6,138 bases of DNA from an uncultured Eubacteriales bacterium. Lineage in GTDB: Bacteria > Bacillota > Clostridia > Lachnospirales > Lachnospiraceae. A program made the translations under genes and the position numbers. The notes below the pieces were generated by a model that saw only the letters and a program-made list of their open reading frames with translations, did not search any database and was not told where the DNA came from. The DNA is taken from NCBI GenBank assembly GCA_900313775.1, contig OMSP01000262.1, positions 1 to 6,138 on the forward strand, read 5' to 3'. This document shows, one piece after another, positions 1 through 5,644 of the stretch (position 1 is the stretch's first letter; each line of letters begins with the position of its first letter).

Positions 1-374
1 AAAAATGCGTCCACGGTCATCTTGGCAAGCTCCGGTCCGATGACGCGGGCGCCGATCGTGATGATGTTCGCGTTGTTGTGCTGCACGGTGAGCTGTGCCG
101 AGTAGGGCTCGCTGCAGACAGAGGCGCGGATGCCCGGGACCTTGTTGGCGGCCAGACACATCCCGATGCCGGTACCGCAGCAGAGCACGCCCTTGTCGAT
201 CTCACCGGCTTTGATCGCCTCGGCGACGGCAAGCGCTTTCTCCGGATAATCCACGCGGTGCTCGGAACTGTCCGTTCCGAAATCGACGCATTCATGTCCC
301 GCCTCTGTCAAATGCTCCATAAGGGTGTTTTTCATTTCAACTGCCGCGTGATCGCAGCCAAACCCGATCTTCAT
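1..374 (-). CDS. rpiB: Ribose-5-phosphate isomerase B (RpiB), 5' part; 3' end beyond the window
   Basis: RpiB interconverts ribose 5-phosphate and ribulose 5-phosphate in the non-oxidative pentose phosphate pathway (cytosolic LacAB/RpiB family). I translated the reverse strand from an ATG at 374; 124 residues are readable before the left edge, and the family is usually about 145-150 residues, so roughly the last 20-25 are missing. The N-terminus MKIGFGCDH has the family Asp-His pair (D8, H9). The active-site segment VLCCGTGIG (63-71) places Cys66 at the catalytic cysteine position of E. coli-type RpiB. AANK follows at 75-78, then CSEPYSAQ at 87-94 and QHNNAN at 98-103. The start has a good ribosome site (GGAGG on the minus strand at 381-385, spacer 6). 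The conserved C-terminal phosphate-binding arginines lie outside the window. The gene is transcribed divergently from the antiporter. Family assignment is very secure. LacA/LacB-type isomerases are the only close alternative, and the sequence reads as RpiB. Confidence 0.96.
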   Translation of the reverse strand, partial: MKIGFGCDHAAVEMKNTLMEHLTEAGHECVDFGTDSSEHRVDYPEKALAVAEAIKAGEIDKGVLCCGTGIGMCLAANKVPGIRASVCSEPYSAQLTVQHNNANIITIGARVIGPELAKMTVDAF

Positions 375-404
375 AGTCTCCCTCCGTTCATATATGGAAT
401 CATT

Positions 405-420
405 CCGGCTTTCAGGCCGG
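405..420 (-). other. Small hairpin in the rpiB leader
   Basis: CCGGC at 405-409 pairs perfectly with GCCGG at 416-420 around a 6-base loop. It sits about 20 bases upstream of the rpiB ribosome binding site and would be in its 5' leader. No T-run follows on either strand, so it is not an intrinsic terminator. Function unknown; a 5-bp stem this short may be chance. Confidence 0.35.
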
Positions 421-448
421 TCGTTCAGATCGTTGCTGTTCTACCTAC

Positions 449-478
449 AGTATACTCTATATTCAGTATGAATGTGGT
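449..478 (-). promoter_or_regulatory. Possible rpiB promoter
   Basis: On the minus strand, TATACT (449-454) matches five of six bases of the -10 consensus. The best -35 candidate, 18 bp upstream at 473-478, is ACCACA, which matches only its last three bases. The implied start near 442 gives a leader of about 68 nt. The -35 region overlaps the left arm of the inverted repeat at 468-498 and nearly touches the oppositely directed antiporter -10 box. This is a weak prediction. Confidence 0.3.
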
Positions 479-498
479 ATAATCTTTTATACATTCAT
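468..498. repeat. 8-bp inverted repeat bracketing the -10 box (possible operator)
   Basis: ATGAATGT (468-475) is a perfect inverted match to ACATTCAT (491-498), separated by 15 bp that contain most of the TGGTATAAT -10 element. Arm centres are about 23 bp apart, close to two helical turns. A further inverted copy of the core, ATTCA at 461-465, faces TGAAT at 469-473. The start codon region contains the palindrome ATGAATTCAT at 517-526. The placement over a core promoter is typical of a repressor site, but no regulator gene is present in the window, and these motifs are AT-rich enough to need statistical testing. Confidence 0.4.
475..483 (+). promoter_or_regulatory. Extended -10 promoter for the antiporter/channel operon
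   Basis: TGGTATAAT is a perfect extended -10 element: TG at 475-476, one base, then consensus TATAAT at 478-483. No good -35 box is found 17 bp upstream (455-460 is CTCTAT), which is tolerable for extended -10 promoters. The predicted start is near 490, leaving a leader of about 27 nt with the Shine-Dalgarno at 506-510. It lies wholly within the span of the inverted repeat 468-498. Confidence 0.55.
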
Positions 499-505
499 GT
501 TAATC

Positions 506-510
506 GGGAG
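506..510 (+). promoter_or_regulatory. Ribosome binding site that decides the antiporter start
   Basis: GGGAG at 506-510 lies 6 bases before the ATG at 517. An in-frame upstream ATG at 472 would add 15 residues, but it overlaps the promoter -10 region, lies upstream of the predicted transcript start and has no Shine-Dalgarno. The 517 start is therefore preferred. Confidence 0.75.
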
Positions 511-516
511 AATTCT

Positions 517-1761
517 ATGAATTCATTTTTGCCAAATGTCACCATACTGTTCCTGATCATCGTATTTGTCGGGTTTTTCAATGAGAAGGTCACACATCTC
601 ACCTATGAGATAGCGCTGCTTCTGTTTTCCGTTTTGATCGGTGCGGTCATCGCTGTCATCTGGGCGTATTCCAAGGACGAGAGCGTAAGAAGTCTTGTGG
701 ATACTGTGCAGGTCTTCGATATCGAGAAATTCCTGATGAAGGGTGTTCTCTGCTTCATGCTGTTTGCGGGATCCCGCAATCTGAAGCTGGGGGATTTCAA
801 GAAAGACGCCAAACCGGTGACTGTGTTGTCGCTCTTGTGCACGCTGCTCGGTGCGGTCTTCTACGGAGCTTTGTTCTATCTGGTATCGAAGGCGCTGGGT
901 TTTTCATTTACGCTTCCGATGTGCATGATGGCGGGCAGTATCGTTGCGCCGACAGATCCGATCGCGGCCACCAGCATTTTACAGAAATTCGGTCTGCCGG
1001 AGGAGATAGACTTCCTGATAGAAGCCGAGTCGCTCTTTAATGACGGCGTCGGCGTCGCGCTCTTCGTCTGTTTTTCCGGCATGGTGACGGCCAGCAGCAG
1101 TGCGGGCTTCTTCACGATCATGCTGCGCGAGATCCTCGGCGCGTTCGTGGTGGGAGTAGTGACGAGCTGGGTGGCGTTCCGCGTCATTCTGCACACGGAC
1201 GATGTGCACAGGAGAGTATTTGCCACGATCCTGGCTGTGGCGTCTGCCTATCTGATCTGCGAGAGGCTGGACTTTTCGGGCGCGATCGCCTCTGTGATCT
1301 GCGGTATCACTTTTTCGGCACTGCGCGACCGCCACTCCGACAGGATGTCGGACATGACGGGATTTGACTCATTCTGGGATATGATCGATGTCCTGCTCAA
1401 CTCCGTCCTCTATGTCATCATGGGACTGACCTTTGTCAGGATCATTCAAATGCCGAGAGTCGCAGTCCTTTCACTGGCAGCCATCATCCTGAATTTTATC
1501 GCGCGCTACGGATCTGTCTTTGTCGGGAGCTGTATGCTGCATCCGCTGCCGGCGGGATACACGCGGGGGCGGTTTTCAATGCTCTTTACCTGGGGCGGTC
1601 TGCGCGGTGGTCTCGGGATCGCGCTTGCGATGAGCACCGTGGGAATGCTCAGCACGGATCAGTACCATATCATTCTCGGAATGGTCTATGCGATCGTCTT
1701 CTTTACGACTGTCATTCAGGGACTGTCGATGAAAAAAGTATATGAGAAAATATCAAAATAA
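517..1761 (+). CDS. CPA1/NhaP-type cation:proton antiporter (Na+ or K+/H+)
   Basis: This is an integral membrane antiporter exchanging Na+ and/or K+ for H+ (Na_H_Exchanger domain). The protein is 414 residues, near the usual size for short NhaP-type proteins lacking a cytosolic regulatory domain. It is hydrophobic throughout, with about 12-13 membrane segments. Family-defining motifs are visible: APTDPIAA (144-151, with the TM4 Thr-Asp-Pro unwound segment), ESLFNDGVG (171-179, with the Asn175-Asp176 ion-binding pair that marks electroneutral CPA1 exchangers), a membrane arginine at 330 (ARYGS), and WGGLRGG (359-365) near the C-terminus. The ND pair argues against electrogenic CPA2/NhaA-type DD exchangers. 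The protein ends shortly after its last helix, with no RCK or cyclic-nucleotide domain. It is the first gene of a tight three-gene group, 23 bp upstream of the K+ channel gene. Whether Na+, K+ or both are carried cannot be read from the sequence. Confidence 0.93.
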   Translation: MNSFLPNVTILFLIIVFVGFFNEKVTHLTYEIALLLFSVLIGAVIAVIWAYSKDESVRSLVDTVQVFDIEKFLMKGVLCFMLFAGSRNLKLGDFKKDAKPVTVLSLLCTLLGAVFYGALFYLVSKALGFSFTLPMCMMAGSIVAPTDPIAATSILQKFGLPEEIDFLIEAESLFNDGVGVALFVCFSGMVTASSSAGFFTIMLREILGAFVVGVVTSWVAFRVILHTDDVHRRVFATILAVASAYLICERLDFSGAIASVICGITFSALRDRHSDRMSDMTGFDSFWDMIDVLLNSVLYVIMGLTFVRIIQMPRVAVLSLAAIILNFIARYGSVFVGSCMLHPLPAGYTRGRFSMLFTWGGLRGGLGIALAMSTVGMLSTDQYHIILGMVYAIVFFTTVIQGLSMKKVYEKISK

Positions 1762-1784
1762 ACAGACCGGCGGGGGAAATCACC

Positions 1785-2249
1785 GTGAAAACGAAAAAAA
1801 AGATCACCATCATTAAGAACATCATGAAGAACACCCATACGGACAAGATCATCGAGGGCTATCTGATCTTCGTGGTCGTGTCCGCGCTGCTGATCCGGAT
1901 CCTTGATCCGGCCGTGAATCACTTCGGGGATGCACTGTGGTATTGCTATTCGGTGCTTTCGACAGCGGGATTCGGAGATATCATCGCGACCACTTTCCTG
2001 ACAAAGATCATCTCGGTGCTCGTGACCATCTACACGACCTTTGTCGTGGCGATCGTCACCGGCGTCGTGGTCAACTACTATATGAAGGTCAACTCCATAC
2101 GCGATAAAGAGACGATCGGGGCGTTTATGGACAAGCTCGAGCATCTGCCGGAGCTGTCCAAAGAGGAGCTTGAGGAGCTCTCCAGGCGCGTCGTCCTGTT
2201 TCGCGAATCAGGGGAGATAGATCACAACCCGGGTCCGGAAGAGAACTGA
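1785..2249 (+). CDS. Small two-TM potassium channel (Ion_trans_2 type)
   Basis: This is a 154-residue K+ channel subunit of the minimal TM1-pore-TM2 type, expected to form a tetrameric pore. TM1 covers about 23-40, the pore helix about 48-60, and TM2 about 73-99. The selectivity filter reads S59-T-A-G-F-G-D65, a variant of canonical TVGYGD with Ala for Val and Phe for Tyr. The N-terminus is strongly basic (MKTKKKITIIKN). The cytosolic tail (101-154) is charged and probably helical (LSKEELEELSRR), with no RCK/TrkA-N nucleotide-binding domain and no voltage-sensor helices. Translation starts at GTG 1785, behind GGGGG at 1772-1776 (spacer 8); the next ATG (residue 14, base 1824) has no ribosome site. 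Its TGA stop overlaps the ATG of the downstream ClC gene, implying translational coupling. K+ selectivity is inferred from the filter and not proven, since non-canonical filters can be less selective. Confidence 0.87.
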   Translation: MKTKKKITIIKNIMKNTHTDKIIEGYLIFVVVSALLIRILDPAVNHFGDALWYCYSVLSTAGFGDIIATTFLTKIISVLVTIYTTFVVAIVTGVVVNYYMKVNSIRDKETIGAFMDKLEHLPELSKEELEELSRRVVLFRESGEIDHNPGPEEN

Positions 2250-3616
2250 TGATCAAGAGGGATAATACAAGGATATCCAACGAGATAAAGCTGCTTGCGT
2301 TCACGGCCGGCCTCGGGGCCGTTGCCGGCGCGATCATCTGGATCTTCGCAAAACTCGTGGGGCTTTGCACGGCATTGCTCTGGGAGAAACTGCCCGGTGC
2401 GGTGAATCTGACATTTCTGCCTGTGATCGTCTGTGCCGCCGGCGGTCTGCTGATTGGCCTCATCCATAAGAAATACGGCGACTATCCGGAGGAGCTGACT
2501 GTCGTAATGGGCAGGATCAAACGCGAGAAGCACTATGCCTACGACAGGATGCTTCCCCTTCTGATTGCGGCCTTCCTGCCGCTCGTCTTTGCCGGCAGCG
2601 TCGGTCCCGAGGCGGGACTGACCGGCATCATTGCGGGACTCTGCTACTGGGTCGGCGACAACGTGCGCTTCGCCCGCGAGAGAAAGCAGGAGTATGCGCA
2701 GATCGGTCAGGCAGTGACGCTGGGCACGATCTTTCACTCGCCGCTGTTTGGTATCTTTGCTGTAGAGGAGGATGAGCTGGTCGGAGCGATGCGCGATCAT
2801 GCAGCAAGCGATGTAACGGCCGGCTTTGAGCAGCAGAAAGCGGCCTCAGGTGCTGGGTTAGCACAGGATGCGGTAATCAAAGGCACGAGACTTGACAGGG
2901 AACACAGCATGCCCCGAGCGACAAAGCTTGCTTTGTACGCTCTCGCTCTCAGCGGAGCGTTCCTCGCGTTTCATCTGTTGAGCGCGGCCTTCGGCAAGGC
3001 GTCTTCGGGTTTTCCGCATTTTTCTGAAATTACCGTACACTGGCAGGATGTTTTGCTTCTGCTCATCTATATCCCCGTCGGGATACTTCTATGTCTTCTC
3101 TTCGCTCTCTGCGAGAAATACACCGGCGCGGCCGCGGCCAGGATCCCGGTCATCGCGCGCGAGATCGCAGGCGGTATCGTGATCGGTCTGATCGGGATCG
3201 GCGTACCGATGGTACTTTTTTCAGGCGAGGAGCAGATGGGAGAGCTCGCTGAGACTTTCGGCAGCTATACACCGCTGTTTCTCATCGGGGTCTGCCTGCT
3301 GAAACTCTTCCTGACGGCATTTTCAATCAAATTCGGATTCAAGGGAGGACATTTCTTCCCTCTGATCTTTGCGTGCTGCTGCATGGGCTTTGCGCTGGCT
3401 ATGATCTTCTTCCCGAATACAGAGATGGGACATATGGTCTTTGCGGCGGGGTGCGTGACTTCGGCAACGCTTGGCGCACAGATAAAGAAACCGGTAGCGG
3501 TCGCCATGCTGACCCTGCTGTGCTTCCCGGTGAAAATGGTGCTCTTCCTCTTCCTGGCGGCAGCGCTCGGCAGCTGGCTTGAAGGAAAGATCAAGCGGCA
3601 CAGCCATGATTGTTGA
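2249..3616 (+). CDS. ClC-family chloride channel / Cl-/H+ antiporter
   Basis: This is a 455-residue polytopic membrane protein of the voltage-gated chloride channel (ClC) family. The gating-glutamate segment is GSVGPEAGL (116-124), with Glu121 aligning to Glu148 of E. coli ClcA. SPLFGIFAVEEDE (164-176) matches helix H, with acidic residues near the internal proton glutamate. GFKGGHFFP (363-371) matches the GGxFxP anion-binding segment, Phe369 aligning to Phe357. The first signature, GSGIP, is reduced to GDYPE (77-81), so the ion-coordinating Ser107 equivalent is not obvious. A hydrophilic stretch of about 45 residues (roughly 180-225) between helix H and the next membrane helix looks longer than usual. 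There is no C-terminal CBS domain, and no obvious Tyr445 counterpart. The ATG overlaps the preceding TGA by one base, and GGAAGAG at 2237-2243 can serve as ribosome site. Channel versus exchanger mode cannot be decided by reading. Confidence 0.92.
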   Translation: MIKRDNTRISNEIKLLAFTAGLGAVAGAIIWIFAKLVGLCTALLWEKLPGAVNLTFLPVIVCAAGGLLIGLIHKKYGDYPEELTVVMGRIKREKHYAYDRMLPLLIAAFLPLVFAGSVGPEAGLTGIIAGLCYWVGDNVRFARERKQEYAQIGQAVTLGTIFHSPLFGIFAVEEDELVGAMRDHAASDVTAGFEQQKAASGAGLAQDAVIKGTRLDREHSMPRATKLALYALALSGAFLAFHLLSAAFGKASSGFPHFSEITVHWQDVLLLLIYIPVGILLCLLFALCEKYTGAAAARIPVIAREIAGGIVIGLIGIGVPMVLFSGEEQMGELAETFGSYTPLFLIGVCLLKLFLTAFSIKFGFKGGHFFPLIFACCCMGFALAMIFFPNTEMGHMVFAAGCVTSATLGAQIKKPVAVAMLTLLCFPVKMVLFLFLAAALGSWLEGKIKRHSHDC

Positions 3617-3638
3617 GCGGGCGGACATTTGATAGAAT
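3610..3638 (+). promoter_or_regulatory. Candidate promoter for the FAD oxidoreductase gene
   Basis: TGATAGAAT (3630-3638) is an extended -10 element whose hexamer TAGAAT matches five of six consensus bases. TTGTTG (3610-3615) lies 17 bp upstream and matches the first three -35 bases. The -35 overlaps the last codons of the ClC gene. The predicted start near 3645 leaves a leader of about 27 nt. No intrinsic terminator is visible after the ClC gene, so read-through from the ion-transport operon is also possible. Confidence 0.4.
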
Positions 3639-3671
3639 GATTCAGGAAGTTTACATACAGGAGGCGGTTTT

Positions 3672-4916
3672 ATGAGCAAACCTTATGATGTATTGATAAT
3701 CGGCGGCGGGATCGCCGGCATGAGTGCGGCCATCGCGGCGGCGCGGGAAAAATCGGATGTCGTCTTGCTTGAGCAGGGCGACCGCGTCGGAAACAAGTTG
3801 GGATTCACCGGCGACGGGCGGTGCAATTTCACCAATGAAAATATCGGGATCGACAATTACTATGACGCGGATCCCGGGATCGTGCTGCCGGTGCTGGAGG
3901 CTTTTTCCAATGAAGACCTCATGCGTTGGTTTGAGGAGATCGGCATAGACATCAAGGTTGAGGACGGACGCGTCTATCCGGTCTGCGAGCAGGTCGGCGA
4001 TGTCGTCGATATACTGCGTCTGCAGATGAACCGGCATTTCGTGCGCGTCGAGACATACAGAAAGGTGATCTCGATCGAAAAGGGTGAAGATTCCTTTGAA
4101 GTGCACTGTGTAAATGGTGATTACAACGCGAAGTGCGTGGTGCTCGCCACCGGGTCCAAGGCGGCGGTCGCTACCGGCGCCGGCGAGGAGGGTTACCGAC
4201 TGGCAGAGCAGCTCGGCATGAGCATGAAAAAGGCTTTGCCGGCGCAGACCGATCTGCGGGTCACTTCGACATACACCAGCGACTGGGACGGGGTCAGCTG
4301 CGATGGAAGCCTGACTCTTCTGGTCGACGGGCAGCAGGCGGCTGAGGCGGCAGGCCTGCTGGAGTTCACCGCTTCCGGCATTTCAGGTGTGCCGGCGCGG
4401 ACGGTGAGCCGTTATGCGTCGCGGGCGCTCGATGAGGGGAAGACAGTCGAAGCCCTGATCTCCTTCCTGCCCGGTAAAAATGCCGACGAAGCTTACGATT
4501 TCCTGATCGGGCGGAGGGCACGCGTAGAGGATTATCTCGCGAGGCATTATCTGCTCGGTCTGATCCCGAAGAAGATCGCGAGGATGTTGATCCGCGAGGC
4601 GGGTATCCGCCACAGTCAGCCGATCCAGTATCTGAAGGATGATAAGATCAGACGCCTTGCCGAGACGATGACCGGCCTCAGGGTCGGGATCGGCGGCACC
4701 GGCAATTTCCGTCAGTCACAGACCTGCACGGGCGGCGTGCTGACCTCCGAGGTGCAGCCGGTGACGCTTGAGAGCAAGAAGGTGCCGGGAGTCTATCTGG
4801 CAGGCGACCTGCTAGATGTCGATGGTATGCCCGGCGGGTATTCATTGCAGTGGGCGTTTTCCAGCGGATTCGCTGCAGGCAGTGCGGCAGTCGCGAAAGC
4901 AAAAGAAGGCGATTGA
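3672..4916 (+). CDS. HI0933/BaiN-family FAD-dependent oxidoreductase
   Basis: This is a predicted cytosolic flavoprotein of 414 residues, full length for the HI0933-like family (variously annotated as NAD(P)/FAD-dependent oxidoreductase, 'aminoacetone oxidase' or BaiN). The N-terminal Rossmann dinucleotide site is GGGIAG (11-16), with Glu35 at the end of the second strand expected to hold the adenosine ribose. Family blocks follow: GNKLGFTGDGRCNFTN (40-55), GRVYPV (99-104), ATGS (159-162, usually ATGG), TASGISGVPA (233-242), and a C-terminal FAD-binding block with GVYLAGDLLDVDG (373-385) and GGYSLQWAFSSG (388-399). Translation starts at ATG 3672 behind AGGAGG (3659-3664, spacer 7). BaiN of bile-acid-converting Clostridium belongs to this family, but most members have no established substrate, and no bile-acid genes are nearby. 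The family is secure; the reaction is unknown. Confidence 0.9.
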   Translation: MSKPYDVLIIGGGIAGMSAAIAAAREKSDVVLLEQGDRVGNKLGFTGDGRCNFTNENIGIDNYYDADPGIVLPVLEAFSNEDLMRWFEEIGIDIKVEDGRVYPVCEQVGDVVDILRLQMNRHFVRVETYRKVISIEKGEDSFEVHCVNGDYNAKCVVLATGSKAAVATGAGEEGYRLAEQLGMSMKKALPAQTDLRVTSTYTSDWDGVSCDGSLTLLVDGQQAAEAAGLLEFTASGISGVPARTVSRYASRALDEGKTVEALISFLPGKNADEAYDFLIGRRARVEDYLARHYLLGLIPKKIARMLIREAGIRHSQPIQYLKDDKIRRLAETMTGLRVGIGGTGNFRQSQTCTGGVLTSEVQPVTLESKKVPGVYLAGDLLDVDGMPGGYSLQWAFSSGFAAGSAAVAKAKEGD

Positions 4917-4986
4917 GCATAACAGCGGCCGCTTTGCTGCAGTTTTGATGTGTTTTAATGAAAATCCAACTGAAATACTGACAAAC

Positions 4987-5016
4987 GTTCATTGAAAATG
5001 ATGAATTTCAATGAAC
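4987..5016. repeat. Perfect 11-bp inverted repeat (possible operator or hairpin)
   Basis: GTTCATTGAAA (4987-4997) is matched perfectly by TTTCAATGAAC (5006-5016) around the 8-base spacer ATGATGAA. As RNA it would fold into an 11-bp, AT-rich stem. No T-run follows (ACACACCTC comes next), so it is not a standard terminator. As DNA it resembles a binding site for a dimeric regulator. It lies about 128 bp upstream of the trmL start, beyond a usual core promoter position. Symmetry is certain; function is unknown. Confidence 0.65.
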
Positions 5017-5070
5017 ACACCTCTGAAATCAGCCAGTTTGTTCATAAAAACATCTAAAAATAGCGTAAAA

Positions 5071-5099
5071 TTGACGGATTTTCAAGGAAAACAATGAAT
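5071..5099 (+). promoter_or_regulatory. Candidate trmL promoter
   Basis: TTGACG (5071-5076) matches five of six -35 bases. At 17-bp spacing the -10 position is ATGAAT (5094-5099), which matches only the last three bases. An alternative -10, TATATT (5107-5112), is better but has no -35 at a fitting distance. The promoter location is therefore uncertain. Confidence 0.35.
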
Positions 5100-5130
5100 C
5101 CGAACATATATTTAGAGAAAAAGTTCATTG
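5092..5130. repeat. Second inverted pair of the TTCATTG core
   Basis: CAATGAA (5092-5098) and TTCATTG (5124-5130) repeat the core of the upstream inverted repeat in the opposite relative order. The right-hand copy extends to GTTCATTGA (5123-5131), identical over nine bases to the left arm at 4987-4995. It ends two bases before the weak trmL ribosome site (AGGG, 5133-5136). A partial GTTCAT occurs at 5040-5045. The left copy overlaps the proposed trmL -10 box. Confidence 0.5.
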
Positions 5131-5143
5131 ATAGGGTAAAGAA

Positions 5144-5608
5144 ATGAGCATAGGCGTTGTTTTGCATGAACCCGAGCAGCCGGGCAACACCGGCGCGATC
5201 GGACGCACCTGCATGTGCGCCGGCGCGAGCCTCCATCTGATCCGGCCGTTCGGATTTTACACTAATGAAAAATCCCTCAAGCGCGCGGGCCTGGATTACT
5301 GGCCTCGCCTCGCGCCGAGGGAATACAATACCTATGAAGATTTTCTGGCCGCGCATCCGGACGCGCGCATCTGGTATGTGACCACCAAGGGCAAGCAGAC
5401 CATTGCCGACGCGGACTATAAGGACGGCGACTATCTGATGTTCGGCAAGGAGAGCGCTGGCATTCCCAAGGAGATACTTGACGCGCATCCCGACCGCTGC
5501 ATCCGCATCCCTATGGCAGAGGGCGAGCGCTCACTCAATCTCGCAAGCGCTGCAGCGATCACTCTCTATGAAGCCATGCGGCAGATAGGGTATGCAGGAT
5601 TGATATAA
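5144..5608 (+). CDS. trmL: tRNA (cytidine(34)-2'-O)-methyltransferase TrmL (YibK-type SPOUT)
   Basis: TrmL uses S-adenosylmethionine to 2'-O-methylate the wobble nucleotide (C34 or cmnm5U34) of tRNA-Leu isoacceptors; it works as a cytosolic dimer. At 154 residues it has the usual length of a stand-alone SPOUT domain without an RNA-binding extension. All three family motifs are present: PEQPGNTGAIGRTC (10-23, with Asn15 and Arg21), FGKESAGIP (100-108, forming part of the trefoil-knot SAM site), and IPM (122-124) followed by RSLNLASAAAITLYEA (129-144). DYW (51-53) is also typical of the family. The start is ATG 5144 with a modest AGGG ribosome site at 5133-5136. No partner gene is adjacent; it appears monocistronic, ending at the shared terminator. 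The main alternative, another SpoU-type rRNA/tRNA 2'-O-methyltransferase such as TrmH, is less likely given the short length and YibK-like motifs. Confidence 0.95.
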   Translation: MSIGVVLHEPEQPGNTGAIGRTCMCAGASLHLIRPFGFYTNEKSLKRAGLDYWPRLAPREYNTYEDFLAAHPDARIWYVTTKGKQTIADADYKDGDYLMFGKESAGIPKEILDAHPDRCIRIPMAEGERSLNLASAAAITLYEAMRQIGYAGLI

Positions 5609-5617
5609 GAAACATCG

Positions 5618-5643
5618 AAAGATCGGGTATAAAGATCTGGTAT
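5618..5643 (+). repeat. 13-bp tandem duplication before the terminator
   Basis: AAAGATCGGGTAT (5618-5630) is followed immediately by AAAGATCTGGTAT (5631-5643), twelve of thirteen bases identical, with AAA of a third unit next. It lies between the trmL stop and the terminator stem. It is probably a local slippage duplication with no evident function. Confidence 0.6.
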
Positions 5644-5644
5644 A

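Larger units (their letters stand above)
4917..5143. other. AT-rich non-coding region upstream of trmL
   Basis: These 227 bp contain no credible open reading frame and are clearly richer in A/T than the genes on either side. Just after the oxidoreductase stop, CAGC (4923-4926) can pair with GCTG (4936-4939) ahead of a T-containing run at 4943-4946. This is too weak to call a terminator. The 10-bp palindrome AGCGGCCGCT is at 4924-4933. The rest holds the inverted repeat at 4987-5016, extra TTCATTG copies, and a candidate trmL promoter. No riboswitch or known RNA family was recognised. Confidence 0.6.

Noticed and set aside
78..482. Plus-strand open frame of 134 codons opposite rpiB
   Set aside because: It lies antisense to the well-supported rpiB reading frame, and its composition is typical of a shadow frame with no recognisable motif.
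472..516. Upstream ATG giving the antiporter 15 extra residues
   Set aside because: It overlaps the predicted -10 box, has no ribosome site, and the added residues are not membrane-like; ATG 517 has a proper GGGAG site.
3651..4106. Minus-strand open frame of 151 codons
   Set aside because: It is antisense to the N-terminal FAD-binding half of the oxidoreductase, which has clear family motifs; no motif is seen in the antisense product.
4921..4946. Terminator after the oxidoreductase gene
   Set aside because: Only a 4-bp stem (CAGC/GCTG) with a 9-base loop can form and the T-run is short and displaced, well below a convincing intrinsic terminator.
5054..5488. Minus-strand open frame of 144 codons over trmL
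   Set aside because: It mirrors the trmL coding sequence and its AT-rich upstream region; trmL has all SPOUT motifs, the antisense frame has none.
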